Assembly: GCA_905479945.1 (NCBI GenBank)
Contig: CAJQOP010000058.1
Location: 1-35,345 of the forward strand
DNA from: an uncultured Glaciecola sp.
Lineage (GTDB): Bacteria; Pseudomonadota; Gammaproteobacteria; Enterobacterales; Alteromonadaceae
Length of the DNA: 35,345 nucleotides
Reading direction: 5' to 3'
A program made the position numbers and the translations under genes. Shown here piece by piece: positions 27,001 through 35,345 of this stretch (within the stretch, counting starts at the first letter, position 1; each line of letters starts with the position of its first letter). The notes beneath the pieces are model-generated. The model searched no databases. It saw nothing but the letters and a program-made list of their open reading frames with translations, and was not told the DNA's origin.

Positions 27001-27467
27001 TATATGCTTTTCTCATATTCATGGTCGGTTGTTAGATCAGATGACGAGGCCGCCTCACGCGCCAAGTCGTCAACTTCTTCATTTTCAGGTTGACCTGAAT
27101 GTGCCTTAACCCAATGCCAATTGACTTCATGTTTATTCACAGCGTCATCTAGCTGTTGCCAAAGGTCAGCGTTTTTAACTGCTTTCCTATCTTTTGTTCG
27201 CCATCCATTTTTCTTCCAATTATGGATCCATAAACTGATGCCATTTTTTACATACTGGCTATCGGTATAGAGGTCTATCGAGCAAGTTTCCTTTAGACTA
27301 TTCAATGCAGCAATAGGAGCCAATAACTCCATACGGTTGTTAGTGGTCAAACAAAACCCTTTAGATAGTCGTTTTTTATGCTCATTGAAAATTAGCAATG
27401 CGCCGTAACCGCCAGGCCCGGGGTTGCCCAAACAGGAACCATCGGTGTAAATGGTTAATTTTTTCAT
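27000..27467 (-). CDS. rnhA: ribonuclease HI
   Basis: The 155-residue enzyme degrades the RNA strand of RNA-DNA hybrids. The four acidic catalytic positions are visible in [29 protein letters not shown] and EVDDLARE. The length equals that of the E. coli enzyme when the start is ATG 27467. A longer frame up to 27554 adds 29 residues that run into the dnaQ promoter and start, so it is rejected. The ribosome site is weak. The gene is divergent from dnaQ with 78 bp between, the same arrangement as in E. coli, and is coupled to rlmI downstream. Confidence 0.96.
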   Translation of the reverse strand: MKKLTIYTDGSCLGNPGPGGYGALLIFNEHKKRLSKGFCLTTNNRMELLAPIAALNSLKETCSIDLYTDSQYVKNGISLWIHNWKKNGWRTKDRKAVKNADLWQQLDDAVNKHEVNWHWVKAHSGQPENEEVDDLAREAASSSDLTTDHEYEKSI

Positions 27468-27545
27468 TTTTGTGTCGAATTCTGATTGTCTGGTGTAAGT
27501 GGAGCGAAGTATACTAGTGAACATGATAAATAAAAGAAGTTTTAT

Positions 27546-28247
27546 ATGCGCCAAATAGTTTTAGATACAGAAACAACGGGTATCAATCCTAAAGAAGGAC
27601 ACAGAATCATAGAAATCGGCTGTGTTGAAATGATAAACCGAAAGCTAACTGGTAACACTTATCACGTTTATCTCAACCCGCATCGCGAGATTGAAGAAGA
27701 AGCAATTGCTGTGCATGGTATTACTAACGACTTTCTCAAAGACAAGCCAGCATTTAAACATATAGCAGAAGAATTCATCGAGTTTATTAAAGGTGCCGAG
27801 CTGATTATCCACAATGCGCCGTTTGATATTGGTTTTATGGACAATGAGTTTCTCTTAAACAATAGTTCAGTCAAAAAAACCCGTGATATTTGCACAGTGC
27901 TAGATACATTAGCACTAGCAAGAGATATGCGACCAGGGCAGAAAAATAACTTGGACGCTCTATGCCGAGTGTATGGTGTAGATAATACTCACCGGACATA
28001 TCATGGCGCGTTACTTGATTCTGAAATCCTATCGGAAGTTTATTTATGGATGACGGGTGGCCAAACTGCCATGAGTTGGGCTCATGAATCAGAGGGTACA
28101 GATCCTAAAAATAAAAATGCGCCCAGAGCCGTCAAATTGAAAGGAACTTTAAAGATCGTTAGTGCTTCTGCCGATGAACTAGGTAATCATGAAGCTTATT
28201 TAGATAAAATTGAAAAAAAATCTCAAGATGTGGTTTGGCGTAGTTGA
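27546..28247 (+). CDS. dnaQ: DNA polymerase III epsilon subunit (proofreading exonuclease)
   Basis: The 233-residue 3'-5' exonuclease has the DEDDh motifs VLDTETTG (Exo I), [14 protein letters not shown] (Exo II) and [15 protein letters not shown] (Exo III), in a domain of about 180 residues. A flexible linker and the C-terminal segment ending VVWRS follow, as in E. coli where SLIWRA-type residues bind the alpha subunit. It excises misincorporated bases in the polymerase core. It is divergent from rnhA. Its last bases overlap the next reading frame if an early start is used there. Confidence 0.97.
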   Translation: MRQIVLDTETTGINPKEGHRIIEIGCVEMINRKLTGNTYHVYLNPHREIEEEAIAVHGITNDFLKDKPAFKHIAEEFIEFIKGAELIIHNAPFDIGFMDNEFLLNNSSVKKTRDICTVLDTLALARDMRPGQKNNLDALCRVYGVDNTHRTYHGALLDSEILSEVYLWMTGGQTAMSWAHESEGTDPKNKNAPRAVKLKGTLKIVSASADELGNHEAYLDKIEKKSQDVVWRS

Positions 28248-29697
28248 CCCAAGCACGCACTCATTAAAGAATGTGAAGCACGCTATATTTATTTTAGCGT
28301 CTTTTCTATTGCCAGCTCACAATTGCATTGCTCAAGACGAACTTCTTACTGAGCGTGATTCCTTAATGCAATACTCTGAACAAAAAAGTGTAGAAAAAAC
28401 TCCAGTATCTCCCCCGATTGTTCAACTGGGCGATGAATTCCAAAACAGTATTTTATTATTGAACAACCGATTCCGTGTAGACAATGACGTTGATCAAGTA
28501 ACCATGGTATTTTTTCGTGATGAGGGCTCAGCGCCAATCGTGTTAGTTCGCCCCGATGGATCAAAGTTATTTATTGAGGATGATGAGCAAAACCCAGATT
28601 TGCTTTGGTACGAAACGCAAACATACGACATGATTTCAATTACAAAGCCAATGCCAGGGCCTTGGCAAGCAGTTGGAGATATATTGGATGGCAGCAAAGT
28701 TATGGTTATTGCTGATATTGTATTAAATGCAGAACCTATACCGCAGAATATTTATTCTGGTGAAATCATAAAACATACCGCGGTTCTACAAAATGATGGT
28801 AAACAAGTGGATTTTTCACCTTTTCGCGACGTTGTTAGCATCAGTATTGATTTCGTCAGTAATAACAATCCTAATTATGAGAACTTTGGACTAGGGTCAA
28901 GAACAGTCGCTAGATTTCAAGATAATGGGCAAGGTCTTGATGAGGTCGCTGCTGATGGTGTTTTTACGGGGCAATTTAATCTAAGTATCCCAAGTGGAGA
29001 GTGGCGACCTACGTTTAGTATTCGTACACCGATGTACAACCGAGAACAAATTAATAAAACCGTCATACTGCATCCGAACCCGATTTTAATAGACGTTAAG
29101 GTAGATGAGTCTGAGCAGGGTAAGCACATTGTTACGGTCGACACTGATAGCAAACACGTCAAGCTAAGCTCGTTGTTGCTTGATGGAAGAATAACGCGTC
29201 CAAACTCAGAAGAAGATAGAATCACACTGACTGAAACCAGTGACTTAGTAAAAATGATTGAAGTCATAAATGATAGCTTTGGCATTTATCGGGTTAAGCT
29301 AACTGCATTTGCTACGACTGTGGATGGCAGAGAAGTTATTATTAATGTACCTGAATATACATTTGTTACCTCGGCACCACCAGAACCTGAACCTGTACTA
29401 GAAGAAATTGTGCCTATCGGGCCTGAAAGTAATCTCAACGTAATGCCAATAGATAAAGACCTTGAGGATAGCTGGAGCACTGCAGATACAATCAGTATCG
29501 CTATCACAATCAATTTGCTTATCCTTATTTTTGGCGGTACGGGTATATTTTTGATACTCAACAAGCGAAAGTATCCTGATGATCATCTAATGCTTAGGTT
29601 TAAAAACGCATGTTTAGGTTTTTTAGATAAGCTGAAATTACTTAAAAACAAAACTGAAAATGAAGATGTACCTGATGCAAAATCAAACCTTAAGTAA
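28228..29697 (+). CDS. TIGR03503-like exported membrane protein of unknown function
   Basis: The protein of up to 489 residues has an N-terminal signal peptide (HAIFILASFLLPAHNCIA, cleavage before QDE). A large periplasmic beta-rich region follows, with RFRVDNDVDQVTMVFFRDEGSAP and a DEVAADGVFTG stretch. A proline/glutamate-rich spacer (PPEPEPVLEEIVP) precedes one transmembrane helix (about ISIAITINLLILIFGGTGIF) and a short basic cytoplasmic tail. It resembles the TIGR03503 family of gammaproteobacteria as I remember it; that match is from memory. The start is uncertain: TTG 28210, ATG 28228 (overlaps dnaQ by 20 bases) or GTG 28273, which would place the signal peptide exactly at the N-terminus. 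None has a clear ribosome site. Confidence 0.75.
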   Translation: MWFGVVDPSTHSLKNVKHAIFILASFLLPAHNCIAQDELLTERDSLMQYSEQKSVEKTPVSPPIVQLGDEFQNSILLLNNRFRVDNDVDQVTMVFFRDEGSAPIVLVRPDGSKLFIEDDEQNPDLLWYETQTYDMISITKPMPGPWQAVGDILDGSKVMVIADIVLNAEPIPQNIYSGEIIKHTAVLQNDGKQVDFSPFRDVVSISIDFVSNNNPNYENFGLGSRTVARFQDNGQGLDEVAADGVFTGQFNLSIPSGEWRPTFSIRTPMYNREQINKTVILHPNPILIDVKVDESEQGKHIVTVDTDSKHVKLSSLLLDGRITRPNSEEDRITLTETSDLVKMIEVINDSFGIYRVKLTAFATTVDGREVIINVPEYTFVTSAPPEPEPVLEEIVPIGPESNLNVMPIDKDLEDSWSTADTISIAITINLLILIFGGTGIFLILNKRKYPDDHLMLRFKNACLGFLDKLKLLKNKTENEDVPDAKSNLK

Positions 29698-29791
29698 TAA
29701 CTTTCGTTCATATATTGTAATATGATGGCTATTAAAATCAGCGATTTCTGTCTATTTTTGCAACAAGCAACAATTGTTTTTAAAAAAGCAG

Positions 29792-29820
29792 TTGACTCGC
29801 TTAGTGTGAAACCGTATTAT
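29792..29820 (+). promoter_or_regulatory. sigma-70 promoter of tRNA-Asp with GC-rich discriminator
   Basis: TTGACT (29792-29797) and TATTAT (29815-29820) are separated by exactly 17 bases. The following CTGCGCCGC is GC-rich, the typical discriminator of stringently controlled stable-RNA promoters. The tRNA begins 66 bases further on. Confidence 0.85.
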
Positions 29821-29886
29821 CTGCGCCGCAATGCAGGGACAGGCTTCACTAGGAATCTGTAACTCATTGATTTAGCTTGTTAAAGC

Positions 29887-29963
29887 GGAGTGGTAGTTCA
29901 GTTGGTTAGAATACCGGCCTGTCACGCCGGGGGTCGCGGGTTCGAGTCCCGTCCACTCCGCCA
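29887..29963 (+). tRNA. tRNA-Asp (GTC anticodon)
   Basis: A complete 77-base tRNA. The acceptor stem is GGAGTGG/CCACTCC, with the discriminator G and encoded CCA at 29961-29963. The anticodon GTC is at 29921-29923. The T arm reads GCGGGTTCGAGTCCCGT. It closely follows E. coli tRNA-Asp and stands alone in the TIGR03503-lolD gap with its own promoter. A weak AT-rich hairpin (29964-29986) follows directly and may aid 3' processing or termination. Confidence 0.98.
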
Positions 29964-30152
29964 TTTACTTCATGTCTGAAAGTAAAATAAATCTACATTT
30001 TTTCATATGTCGCTAAAACAACATTATTATGTGTGCCTTAGATTGATGGTATTTAAATTTTTAGGCCATAGGCGAAAATCAACTTTCTTTAGTTGTAGCG
30101 CCAACAGAAGCATGTAAACTAACAACATACTTTTCTTACTAAATCCTATTCA

Positions 30153-30842
30153 ATGTCTTCACCTCTATTTAAATGTAAAAATATCTGCAAACAATACTCA
30201 GATGCCAATCAAACCTTGCACATCCTTAATAATGTAAATATGTCGATATCCCAAGGTGAAAAGGTCGCTATCTTAGGGGCTTCGGGATCTGGAAAGAGTA
30301 CTTTACTACATATTTTAGGAACGCTTGATAGTCCTGATTCCGGCGACGTATTTTATAAAGAAAAAAGTCTTTTTTCAAAATCTAAAAAACAGCAAGCAAA
30401 ATTTAGAAACGCAGAGCTTGGATTTGTTTATCAATTTCATCACTTATTGCCTGAATTTAGCGCTGCTGAAAACGTTGCTATGCCACTTTTCATCAAAGGT
30501 GATAATCGTAAATATGCCTTAGAACAAGCAACCGAATTGCTGGCAAAAGTAGGATTAAAAGACCGCGAGAGTCATCGCCCTCATCAACTTTCTGGCGGAG
30601 AGAGACAACGAGTAGCGATTGCAAGAGCCTTAGTTAATAAGCCTGCAATGATTTTCGCTGATGAGCCTACAGGCAACTTAGACGATCGAAACACTGACTC
30701 TATTTATCAACTCATTAGTGACATTAATGCAGAATACAAGACATCATTTTTGCTCGTTACTCACGATGTAAAGTTGGCCAATAAAATGGATACCATTATG
30801 CGCTTGGAAAACGGACAATTGAGTGCGGTTAATAAGGATTAA
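30153..30842 (+). CDS. lolD: lipoprotein-releasing ABC transporter ATP-binding protein LolD
   Basis: The 229-residue ATPase powers release of outer-membrane lipoproteins from the inner membrane to LolA. It has the Walker A loop GASGSGKST (42-50), Q-loop [14 protein letters not shown], signature [15 protein letters not shown], Walker [13 protein letters not shown] and switch histidine LLVTHD. The QFHHLLPEF segment is characteristic of LolD rather than FtsE or MacB. The stop is one base before the lolE start. No clear ribosome site precedes ATG 30153. Confidence 0.95.
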   Translation: MSSPLFKCKNICKQYSDANQTLHILNNVNMSISQGEKVAILGASGSGKSTLLHILGTLDSPDSGDVFYKEKSLFSKSKKQQAKFRNAELGFVYQFHHLLPEFSAAENVAMPLFIKGDNRKYALEQATELLAKVGLKDRESHRPHQLSGGERQRVAIARALVNKPAMIFADEPTGNLDDRNTDSIYQLISDINAEYKTSFLLVTHDVKLANKMDTIMRLENGQLSAVNKD

Positions 30843-30843
30843 A

Positions 30844-32070
30844 ATGACTTTTTCATTAGCATGGGAATTTGCAAATAAATTCAGGCAAAGTAAGCAACAA
30901 AGTGGATTTATATCCTTTGTCTCGGCTTCATCTACAGCAGGAATTGGCCTTGGTTGTTTTGTACTTATTTTACTTCTATCTGTTATGAATGGCTTTGAAA
31001 AAGAGTTACGCAATACACTTTTATCTTATATCCCACATGCTGAATTTCACGCTGTAAGTCCAAATGGCGTAAGCCTCGACGCTGCAACGATAGATAAGGC
31101 AAGCAATGACCCTAGAGTGCTAAATCTATTCTCTCTAACTAAAGCATCTGGATTATTGCAAAACGGAAATAAAATGAAGGCGGTAGAAATCCAAGGTGTT
31201 GATAATAACTACCTACAAAAGAAGTCAGCGATTGAAATTCCCATTAACGAGTTTGAGAAAAACAGCAATGGAGTTTACTTAGGGACTGGCATTATTGAAA
31301 AGCTGAATCTGAAAGTAGGTGATAAAGTTCAATTGTTACTGCCATCAGCGAGCAAAGATTTGTCTTTTACAGCGCCAAAAGTCGTTTGGTTGACAGTGCT
31401 GGGCGGTATTAATCTTGGGGGGGAAGTAAACGATTTTGTTGGCATCATGCAAAAGCAAACACTTTCGATTGCATTAGATGTCAGTAAGGGAGCAACTCAT
31501 ATCGAGTTCCAACTAGCCGATCCCTTCTCAGCGCGAAGTATTATTCGTGAATACGGCAATGCGTTCAGTCAAGCTGTTTATATGTCGGATTGGACTTTGA
31601 CGAATGGGCATATTTATCAAGATATTCAATTGGTTAGAGTGGTTATTTATATCGCCTTAATACTAGTTATTTGTGTTGCATGTTTTAACATTGTTTCTTC
31701 GTTAGTTATGTCGGTAAAAGAAAAAACCGGTGAAATTGCAATGTTGAAAACAATGGGTGCGCAAGACAGCTTCATTAGACTGATTTTTGTTGTCAAAGGC
31801 CTTATAAATGGCGTTTATGGTGCAACGATTGGCACCAGTGTAGGTATTTTGGTAGCAATTTATTTGAATGAAATAGGTGGTTTTATTGAAACTATAACTG
31901 GATTTCAATTGCTTGCCGATGGTATTTATTTTATTAATTATTTGCCGTCTGATTTACATATAGCGGATGTTGTCCTAACTTATTTTGTTGCTATTGTTTT
32001 GTGTGTAATTGCTACCCTCTATCCTGCAGCCAAGGCTGCAAATATCCAGCCTGCATCAGCGCTACAATAA
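30844..32070 (+). CDS. lolE: lipoprotein-releasing ABC transporter permease, LolE-like
   Basis: A 408-residue permease with one N-terminal membrane helix (about 20-50), a periplasmic domain (MacB-like, about 50-265) and three C-terminal helices of the FtsX type. Stretches VACFNIVSSLVMSVKEKTGEI, IYQDIQLVR and YFINYLPSDLH are closer to LolE than to LolC. The start is ATG 30844 with AAGGA five bases upstream; a frame from 30823 overlaps lolD without support. It follows lolD by one base. The usual LolC partner is not next to it: a tRNA lies upstream of lolD and a convergent symporter gene downstream. Confidence 0.92.
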   Translation: MTFSLAWEFANKFRQSKQQSGFISFVSASSTAGIGLGCFVLILLLSVMNGFEKELRNTLLSYIPHAEFHAVSPNGVSLDAATIDKASNDPRVLNLFSLTKASGLLQNGNKMKAVEIQGVDNNYLQKKSAIEIPINEFEKNSNGVYLGTGIIEKLNLKVGDKVQLLLPSASKDLSFTAPKVVWLTVLGGINLGGEVNDFVGIMQKQTLSIALDVSKGATHIEFQLADPFSARSIIREYGNAFSQAVYMSDWTLTNGHIYQDIQLVRVVIYIALILVICVACFNIVSSLVMSVKEKTGEIAMLKTMGAQDSFIRLIFVVKGLINGVYGATIGTSVGILVAIYLNEIGGFIETITGFQLLADGIYFINYLPSDLHIADVVLTYFVAIVLCVIATLYPAAKAANIQPASALQ

Positions 32071-32116
32071 TTAGCGCTAATCCTTTCTCTATATATATAT
32101 TTATGTTTCTGCGTGT

Positions 32117-32142
32117 AAAAAAGGCCCCTGTAGGAGCCTTTT
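32117..32142 (-). terminator. terminator of the symporter gene, possibly also of lolE
   Basis: AAAAGGC (32119-32125) pairs with GCCTTTT (32136-32142), with a further CC/GG pair inside. Read on the minus strand the stem ends in a run of six T residues, so it is oriented to end the symporter transcript. In the plus direction the T run is only four bases. Confidence 0.75.
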
Positions 32143-32181
32143 AAGAACTAATGTTACTTATGCAGTAACTTAAGCTGTAAC

Positions 32182-32217
32182 TTATTCCTTAATTTATTCC
32201 TTAATTTATTCCTTAAT
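32182..32217. repeat. TTATTCCTTAAT x3 tandem repeat
   Basis: Three perfect 12-bp units lie at 32182-32193, 32194-32205 and 32206-32217, just beyond the stop codon of the symporter gene (stop begins at 32226 on the minus strand). In the symporter frame each unit would read Ile-Lys-Glu-stop. Confidence 0.9.
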
Positions 32218-32223
32218 GGCTCT

Positions 32224-33549
32224 TTATTCAAGAACGCTCTTTTTAGATGCTAACGTGCGGTCGTGATAAATTGTTTCGTCCAATTGACCTTCTGTTTTAG
32301 CAACAATGGTGGCAATGGTGCTGTCTCCGGTCACGTTAACTACCGTTCGTGTCATATCAAGCAGGCGATCTATGCCTATAATAAGCGCTATACCTTCAAC
32401 TGGGAGGTTAACCTGTTGCAGTACTAGTGCTAAAAGAATCAATCCAACCCCTGGCACACCAGCGGTTCCTATAGAGGCTAGGGTAGCTGTCAATACAACC
32501 ATTAATAAATCAAATGTGCTTAGGTCTATATTATATGCTTGGGCAATAAATACAGTGGCAACACCCTGCATTATGGCAGTACCGTCCATGTTAATTGTTG
32601 CACCTAATGGCAACGTGAATGAGGATACAGAGCGGCTAACACCGAGTTTCTGTCGTGCGGTAGCCATTGTAAGAGGAAGCGTGGCGCTGCTGCTCGCAGA
32701 GCTAAATGCGAATACAGCTACTTCTTTCATTTTTGAAAGTAAAATTAGAGGGTTTAAACCTGTTGTTATCTTAAGTAACAGTGGATACACAATAATTGCA
32801 TGCAGGATAAGAATGGCAAAAACGTTAATGAAATAGCTGCCAATTGCAAATATTGCCGAAGTATCAACTGATGCGGCGAGTTTTGCTATCAAACAGAAAA
32901 CGCCATATGGAGCAAAATTCATTACAATCGTTACGATTTTCATGACCACTTCATTTAGGTCATTGAATGAACTGCCCAAACGTTTACCTGCTTCCCCAGA
33001 GTGGGACATGGCAAGACCAAACAGAATAGCAAAAATAATGATAGGTATCATTTGACCTTCTGCCATCGCGCTAACGGGATTACTCGGGATCATGTCAATA
33101 ACGACTTGAACAAAGCCCGGCGACTCTTTTACCGCAAAGTCTGAACTACTTGCTGGCGCATTAAAATTAACCCCAGGTTTAAATATTAGGGCTGAAATCA
33201 TAGCAAATGTGACTGCTACAAATGTCGTGAGTATATATAGGGCTATCGACTTCCCACCTAGTCGACCCAACATTGAAGGGTCACTTAAGCTGCTCGTTCC
33301 ACATACCAAAGACACGAATACCAGGGGCACCACAAGCATTCTTAATGCGTTGACGAAGATCTGACCACCTGCATGAAATATACCTTCTACGAAAAATCCA
33401 TACGTAGAAAACGTCATTGAGAATATATTGAAATCAAGATCTCCTATAAGATAGTTACCAACTTGCAGGAGAACACCAATCAGGATTCCGGCGAACATGC
33501 CGATAAAGATTCTAATGGATAAACTTAATTTTTTGTTGTCATTGGACAT
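32224..33549 (-). CDS. dicarboxylate/amino acid:cation symporter (DAACS, GltP/DctA-like)
   Basis: A 441-residue secondary transporter taking up C4-dicarboxylates, glutamate or aspartate with sodium or protons. The family marks are the serine-rich hairpin FSSASSSATLPLTM, the cation-site NMDGTAI, the second hairpin GTAGVPGVGLILL and LLDMTRTVVNVTGD in the last helix, where the substrate-binding residues sit. Eight membrane segments plus two re-entrant loops are expected. The start is ATG 33549 with AAGG upstream; the frame back to TTG 33591 adds a polar stretch without support. The substrate cannot be settled from sequence alone. It is convergent with lolE. Confidence 0.92.
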   Translation of the reverse strand: MSNDNKKLSLSIRIFIGMFAGILIGVLLQVGNYLIGDLDFNIFSMTFSTYGFFVEGIFHAGGQIFVNALRMLVVPLVFVSLVCGTSSLSDPSMLGRLGGKSIALYILTTFVAVTFAMISALIFKPGVNFNAPASSSDFAVKESPGFVQVVIDMIPSNPVSAMAEGQMIPIIIFAILFGLAMSHSGEAGKRLGSSFNDLNEVVMKIVTIVMNFAPYGVFCLIAKLAASVDTSAIFAIGSYFINVFAILILHAIIVYPLLLKITTGLNPLILLSKMKEVAVFAFSSASSSATLPLTMATARQKLGVSRSVSSFTLPLGATINMDGTAIMQGVATVFIAQAYNIDLSTFDLLMVVLTATLASIGTAGVPGVGLILLALVLQQVNLPVEGIALIIGIDRLLDMTRTVVNVTGDSTIATIVAKTEGQLDETIYHDRTLASKKSVLE

Positions 33550-33611
33550 GTATAGACCTTTTTTATTTTCGTTATGTGTCTGTATACCCAAAGACTAACA
33601 ATTCTTGAGGG

Positions 33612-33634
33612 AAAGCAAAACATTAATTTGCTTT
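33612..33634. promoter_or_regulatory. inverted repeat between symporter and Ig-repeat lipoprotein
   Basis: AAAGCAAA (33612-33619) and TTTGCTTT (33627-33634) are perfect inverted 8-mers around a 7-base centre, 53 bases before the lipoprotein ATG and 63 bases upstream of the symporter start. In a divergent promoter region this may be an operator. Confidence 0.4.
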
Positions 33635-33686
33635 GGTGGCCTGTTAATTGGCTAATTTACTAGCGAGAACTCAGTAGGGTATTTAA

Positions 33687-35345
33687 ATGAAGGCGTTAAT
33701 GAAATTTCTAGCAATTTTTACAACTACCATGATTTTGTTTGCATGTGGTGGCGGGGATTCACTTACCAGAGATGGTGGCAGCGGTGATACACCAGATCCT
33801 GATCCAAGTCCGGAAGTTACATACTCAATTGTTATGAGCGTTACGGATGCTCAGGGGACAGCTTCCAATGAAGTAAGTGACGGAAGTCCACTTGCAATTA
33901 CTGCAACCTTATCAGCAACAGGTGGGGGCAACATCGCCGATGTACTAATTACATTCTCACTCAGCGATGATGGATTGGCGTCTTTTAACAATGATACTGC
34001 AACTGCATTAACTAATGCTGAAGGAATCGCAGCCATCGGGCTGGAAGTTGGCGATTCGCGCGGAGATGGTGTTGTTAGCGCAACAATAGAGGCTGGTGCT
34101 TCTGGTACCATTGGCTTTTCATCGACGGGTACGCAGCAAGCACAGGTAATACCTGCTTCTTTAGAGTTGTTTTCTACGCAAGTACAAATGGCGTCTAGTG
34201 GAGACGACGAAGTCGAATTAATTGCGGTTGTGAAAAATGAGCAAAATGTCTTATTGGAAGGCGTTATTGTAGCCTTCTCTGCGGATGCTGGCGCTTCGAT
34301 TGAAAACGTCAGCGGCACAACCGGCGCTGATGGAACTGCAACAGCCACGTTAACGACTCAGAATAATCGCATGAATAGAACGATTAATGTTACTGCAACG
34401 ACTGCGTCTTTGTCTGATAATTTATCTGTAGAGGTTGTTGGTACCGAGATTAATATTAATGGCGCTAACTCAGTGATTATTAATGATCAGGCTCCTATTA
34501 CTATCAATTTGGTCGATTCATCGGGTGACGGTATTGCAGGTCAGCAAGTAACATTGGCTACGGACATTGGACAATTAGATAACTTGACGCCAGTAACAGG
34601 TGTTAATGGTCAGGTGACCGTTAACTTTACTGCAACATCATCTGGTCAAGGCAGTATTACGGTTTCTGCGTTAAATGCAACTGGCTCTTTAGCTATAGCA
34701 GTGCAACAAGATGACTTCGCTTTTTCTCAACTACCTACTGCAGAGATTCCATTACAAACTGACCAAAGTATTTCGGTGCGTTGGTTTAAGAGTAATTCTG
34801 CGTTTGTTGGCGGTTCAGTCACAGTAACAGCTTCTCGCGGTGATATAGCAATATCTACAGTAACAACTAATTCTGATGGGATTGCGACAGTTACCATAAG
34901 TTCTGACTTCGCAGGCCCAGCTTCAATATCTGCGATTGGCACAGACTCTGTCGGAGAAACAGTTACAGCTAGAGCGAATATAGAGTTTATTGCAACGACA
35001 GTACAGAATGTATTTGTTGACGCAACGCCTGATCTTATTGGTCCTGAAGGCCAAACGAGTACAATAAGCGCAGTTTTGCGTGACCCTGGTGGTAACCTAG
35101 TGAAAGGCAAAGTGGTTGACTTTACCCTGATTGATTCTAGCGGCGGCAGTATTGAGCCAAATAGTGCAGTCACCGGAAGCGATGGTATTGCCTCTACGGT
35201 TTATACTTCAAACGCGGTCAGCCCTCAAAATGGTGTAACCGTTGAAGCAACGGCTGATGGCGTAACTGAAAACGTTGATTTAACGGTAGGTGATAGAGCT
35301 TTTGATATATCAATAGGAACTGGTAACGAAATTATAGATCAAGAC
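33687..35345 (+). CDS. lipoprotein with tandem Ig-like (Big_1-type) domains, cut by right edge
   Basis: The frame is open from ATG 33687 (AGGG seven bases upstream) to the window end, 553 residues without a stop. The N-terminus is a lipoprotein signal with lipobox LFAC (Cys20). The next residues are glycines rather than aspartate, so outer-membrane sorting is expected. A PDPDPSP spacer leads to at least five beta-sandwich repeats of about 90-105 residues. Each carries a recurring T-x-x-x-G-x-A/V turn (for example TGADGTATATL, TNSDGIATVTI, TGSDGIASTVY), as in bacterial Ig-like Big_1 or invasin/intimin domains. A surface adhesin or scaffold role is likely but not proven. Codon use looks like the neighbours. 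Confidence 0.85.
   Translation, partial: MKALMKFLAIFTTTMILFACGGGDSLTRDGGSGDTPDPDPSPEVTYSIVMSVTDAQGTASNEVSDGSPLAITATLSATGGGNIADVLITFSLSDDGLASFNNDTATALTNAEGIAAIGLEVGDSRGDGVVSATIEAGASGTIGFSSTGTQQAQVIPASLELFSTQVQMASSGDDEVELIAVVKNEQNVLLEGVIVAFSADAGASIENVSGTTGADGTATATLTTQNNRMNRTINVTATTASLSDNLSVEVVGTEININGANSVIINDQAPITINLVDSSGDGIAGQQVTLATDIGQLDNLTPVTGVNGQVTVNFTATSSGQGSITVSALNATGSLAIAVQQDDFAFSQLPTAEIPLQTDQSISVRWFKSNSAFVGGSVTVTASRGDIAISTVTTNSDGIATVTISSDFAGPASISAIGTDSVGETVTARANIEFIATTVQNVFVDATPDLIGPEGQTSTISAVLRDPGGNLVKGKVVDFTLIDSSGGSIEPNSAVTGSDGIASTVYTSNAVSPQNGVTVEATADGVTENVDLTVGDRAFDISIGTGNEIIDQD

Noticed and set aside
26588..27109. 173-residue plus-strand ORF
   Set aside because: Antisense to rlmI and the 3' end of rnhA; both of those have full catalytic motifs.
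27468..27554. Longer rnhA start
   Set aside because: Would run through the promoter and start of divergent dnaQ; the shorter form equals the E. coli length.
29887..30152. Integration site or genomic island at the tRNA-Asp 3' end
   Set aside because: No direct repeat of the tRNA end and no integrase nearby; the following genes are housekeeping lolDE.
33851..34348. 165-residue minus-strand ORF, and a similar one at 34727-35173
   Set aside because: Both lie wholly opposite the Ig-repeat lipoprotein frame and are low-complexity Ala/Ser/Thr/Pro-rich translations, typical of shadows of a repetitive gene.
1..35345. CRISPR array, integron, prophage, insertion sequence or toxin-antitoxin system
   Set aside because: No spaced repeats of CRISPR size, no transposase, integrase or phage proteins, no terminal inverted repeats and no toxin family were seen on either strand.

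Overview
The window looks like an ordinary chromosomal stretch of an AT-rich marine gammaproteobacterium. The order Alteromonadales, near Alteromonas, Glaciecola or Paraglaciecola, is an inference from gene content: a LiuR-type leucine catabolism cluster, rnhA divergent from dnaQ, hrpA, LolDE, DUF342/FapA and a TIGR03503-like protein. I see no phage, transposon, CRISPR array, integron or defence locus. About 24 intact genes, one tRNA, one broken gene and one gene cut by the right edge account for most of it.

Layout. 1-2.8 kb: signalling genes (membrane GGDEF cyclase on minus, HDOD protein on plus) separated by a 534-bp spacer with short repeats. 3.0-7.0 kb: a hydrocarbon-type island with a spinster-like MFS transporter, an AlkB-type membrane alkane hydroxylase and a divergent AraC-family regulator. 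Downstream of the regulator lies what looks like an internally deleted alpha/beta-hydrolase gene. 7.05-8.3 kb: glgC alone. 8.6-17.3 kb: leucine/isovalerate degradation, read leftward as liuR-liuA-(251-bp gap)-liuB-liuC-liuD-liuE, with a divergent acetyl-CoA acetyltransferase. A 16-bp perfect palindrome between liuR and the thiolase fits a LiuR operator. Together these genes take isovaleryl-CoA to acetyl-CoA and acetoacetate; the thiolase then handles acetoacetyl-CoA. No CoA-transferase or acetoacetyl-CoA synthetase is in view.

17.3-28.3 kb: a FapA-like DUF342 protein and sbcB (minus), an 84-residue orphan, the 1300-residue helicase HrpA and a PilZ protein (plus), then rnhA-rlmI (minus, stop and start overlapping) divergent from dnaQ. 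28.2-32.1 kb: a TIGR03503-like membrane protein, tRNA-Asp with a clear sigma-70 promoter, then lolD-lolE without lolC beside them. 32.2-33.5 kb: a dicarboxylate/amino acid:cation symporter (minus). 33.7 kb to the edge: a lipoprotein with tandem Ig-like (Big_1-like) domains, open at the right edge.

I could not identify a convincing new system. The best leads are the alkB island with its hydrolase remnant and a 21-bp direct repeat suited to an AraC regulator, the lone lolDE pair, the orphan small ORFs, three short tandem repeats and the Ig-repeat lipoprotein. Several starts were moved from the longest open frame to a start with a visible Shine-Dalgarno sequence or a coupling overlap; each case is noted in its entry.
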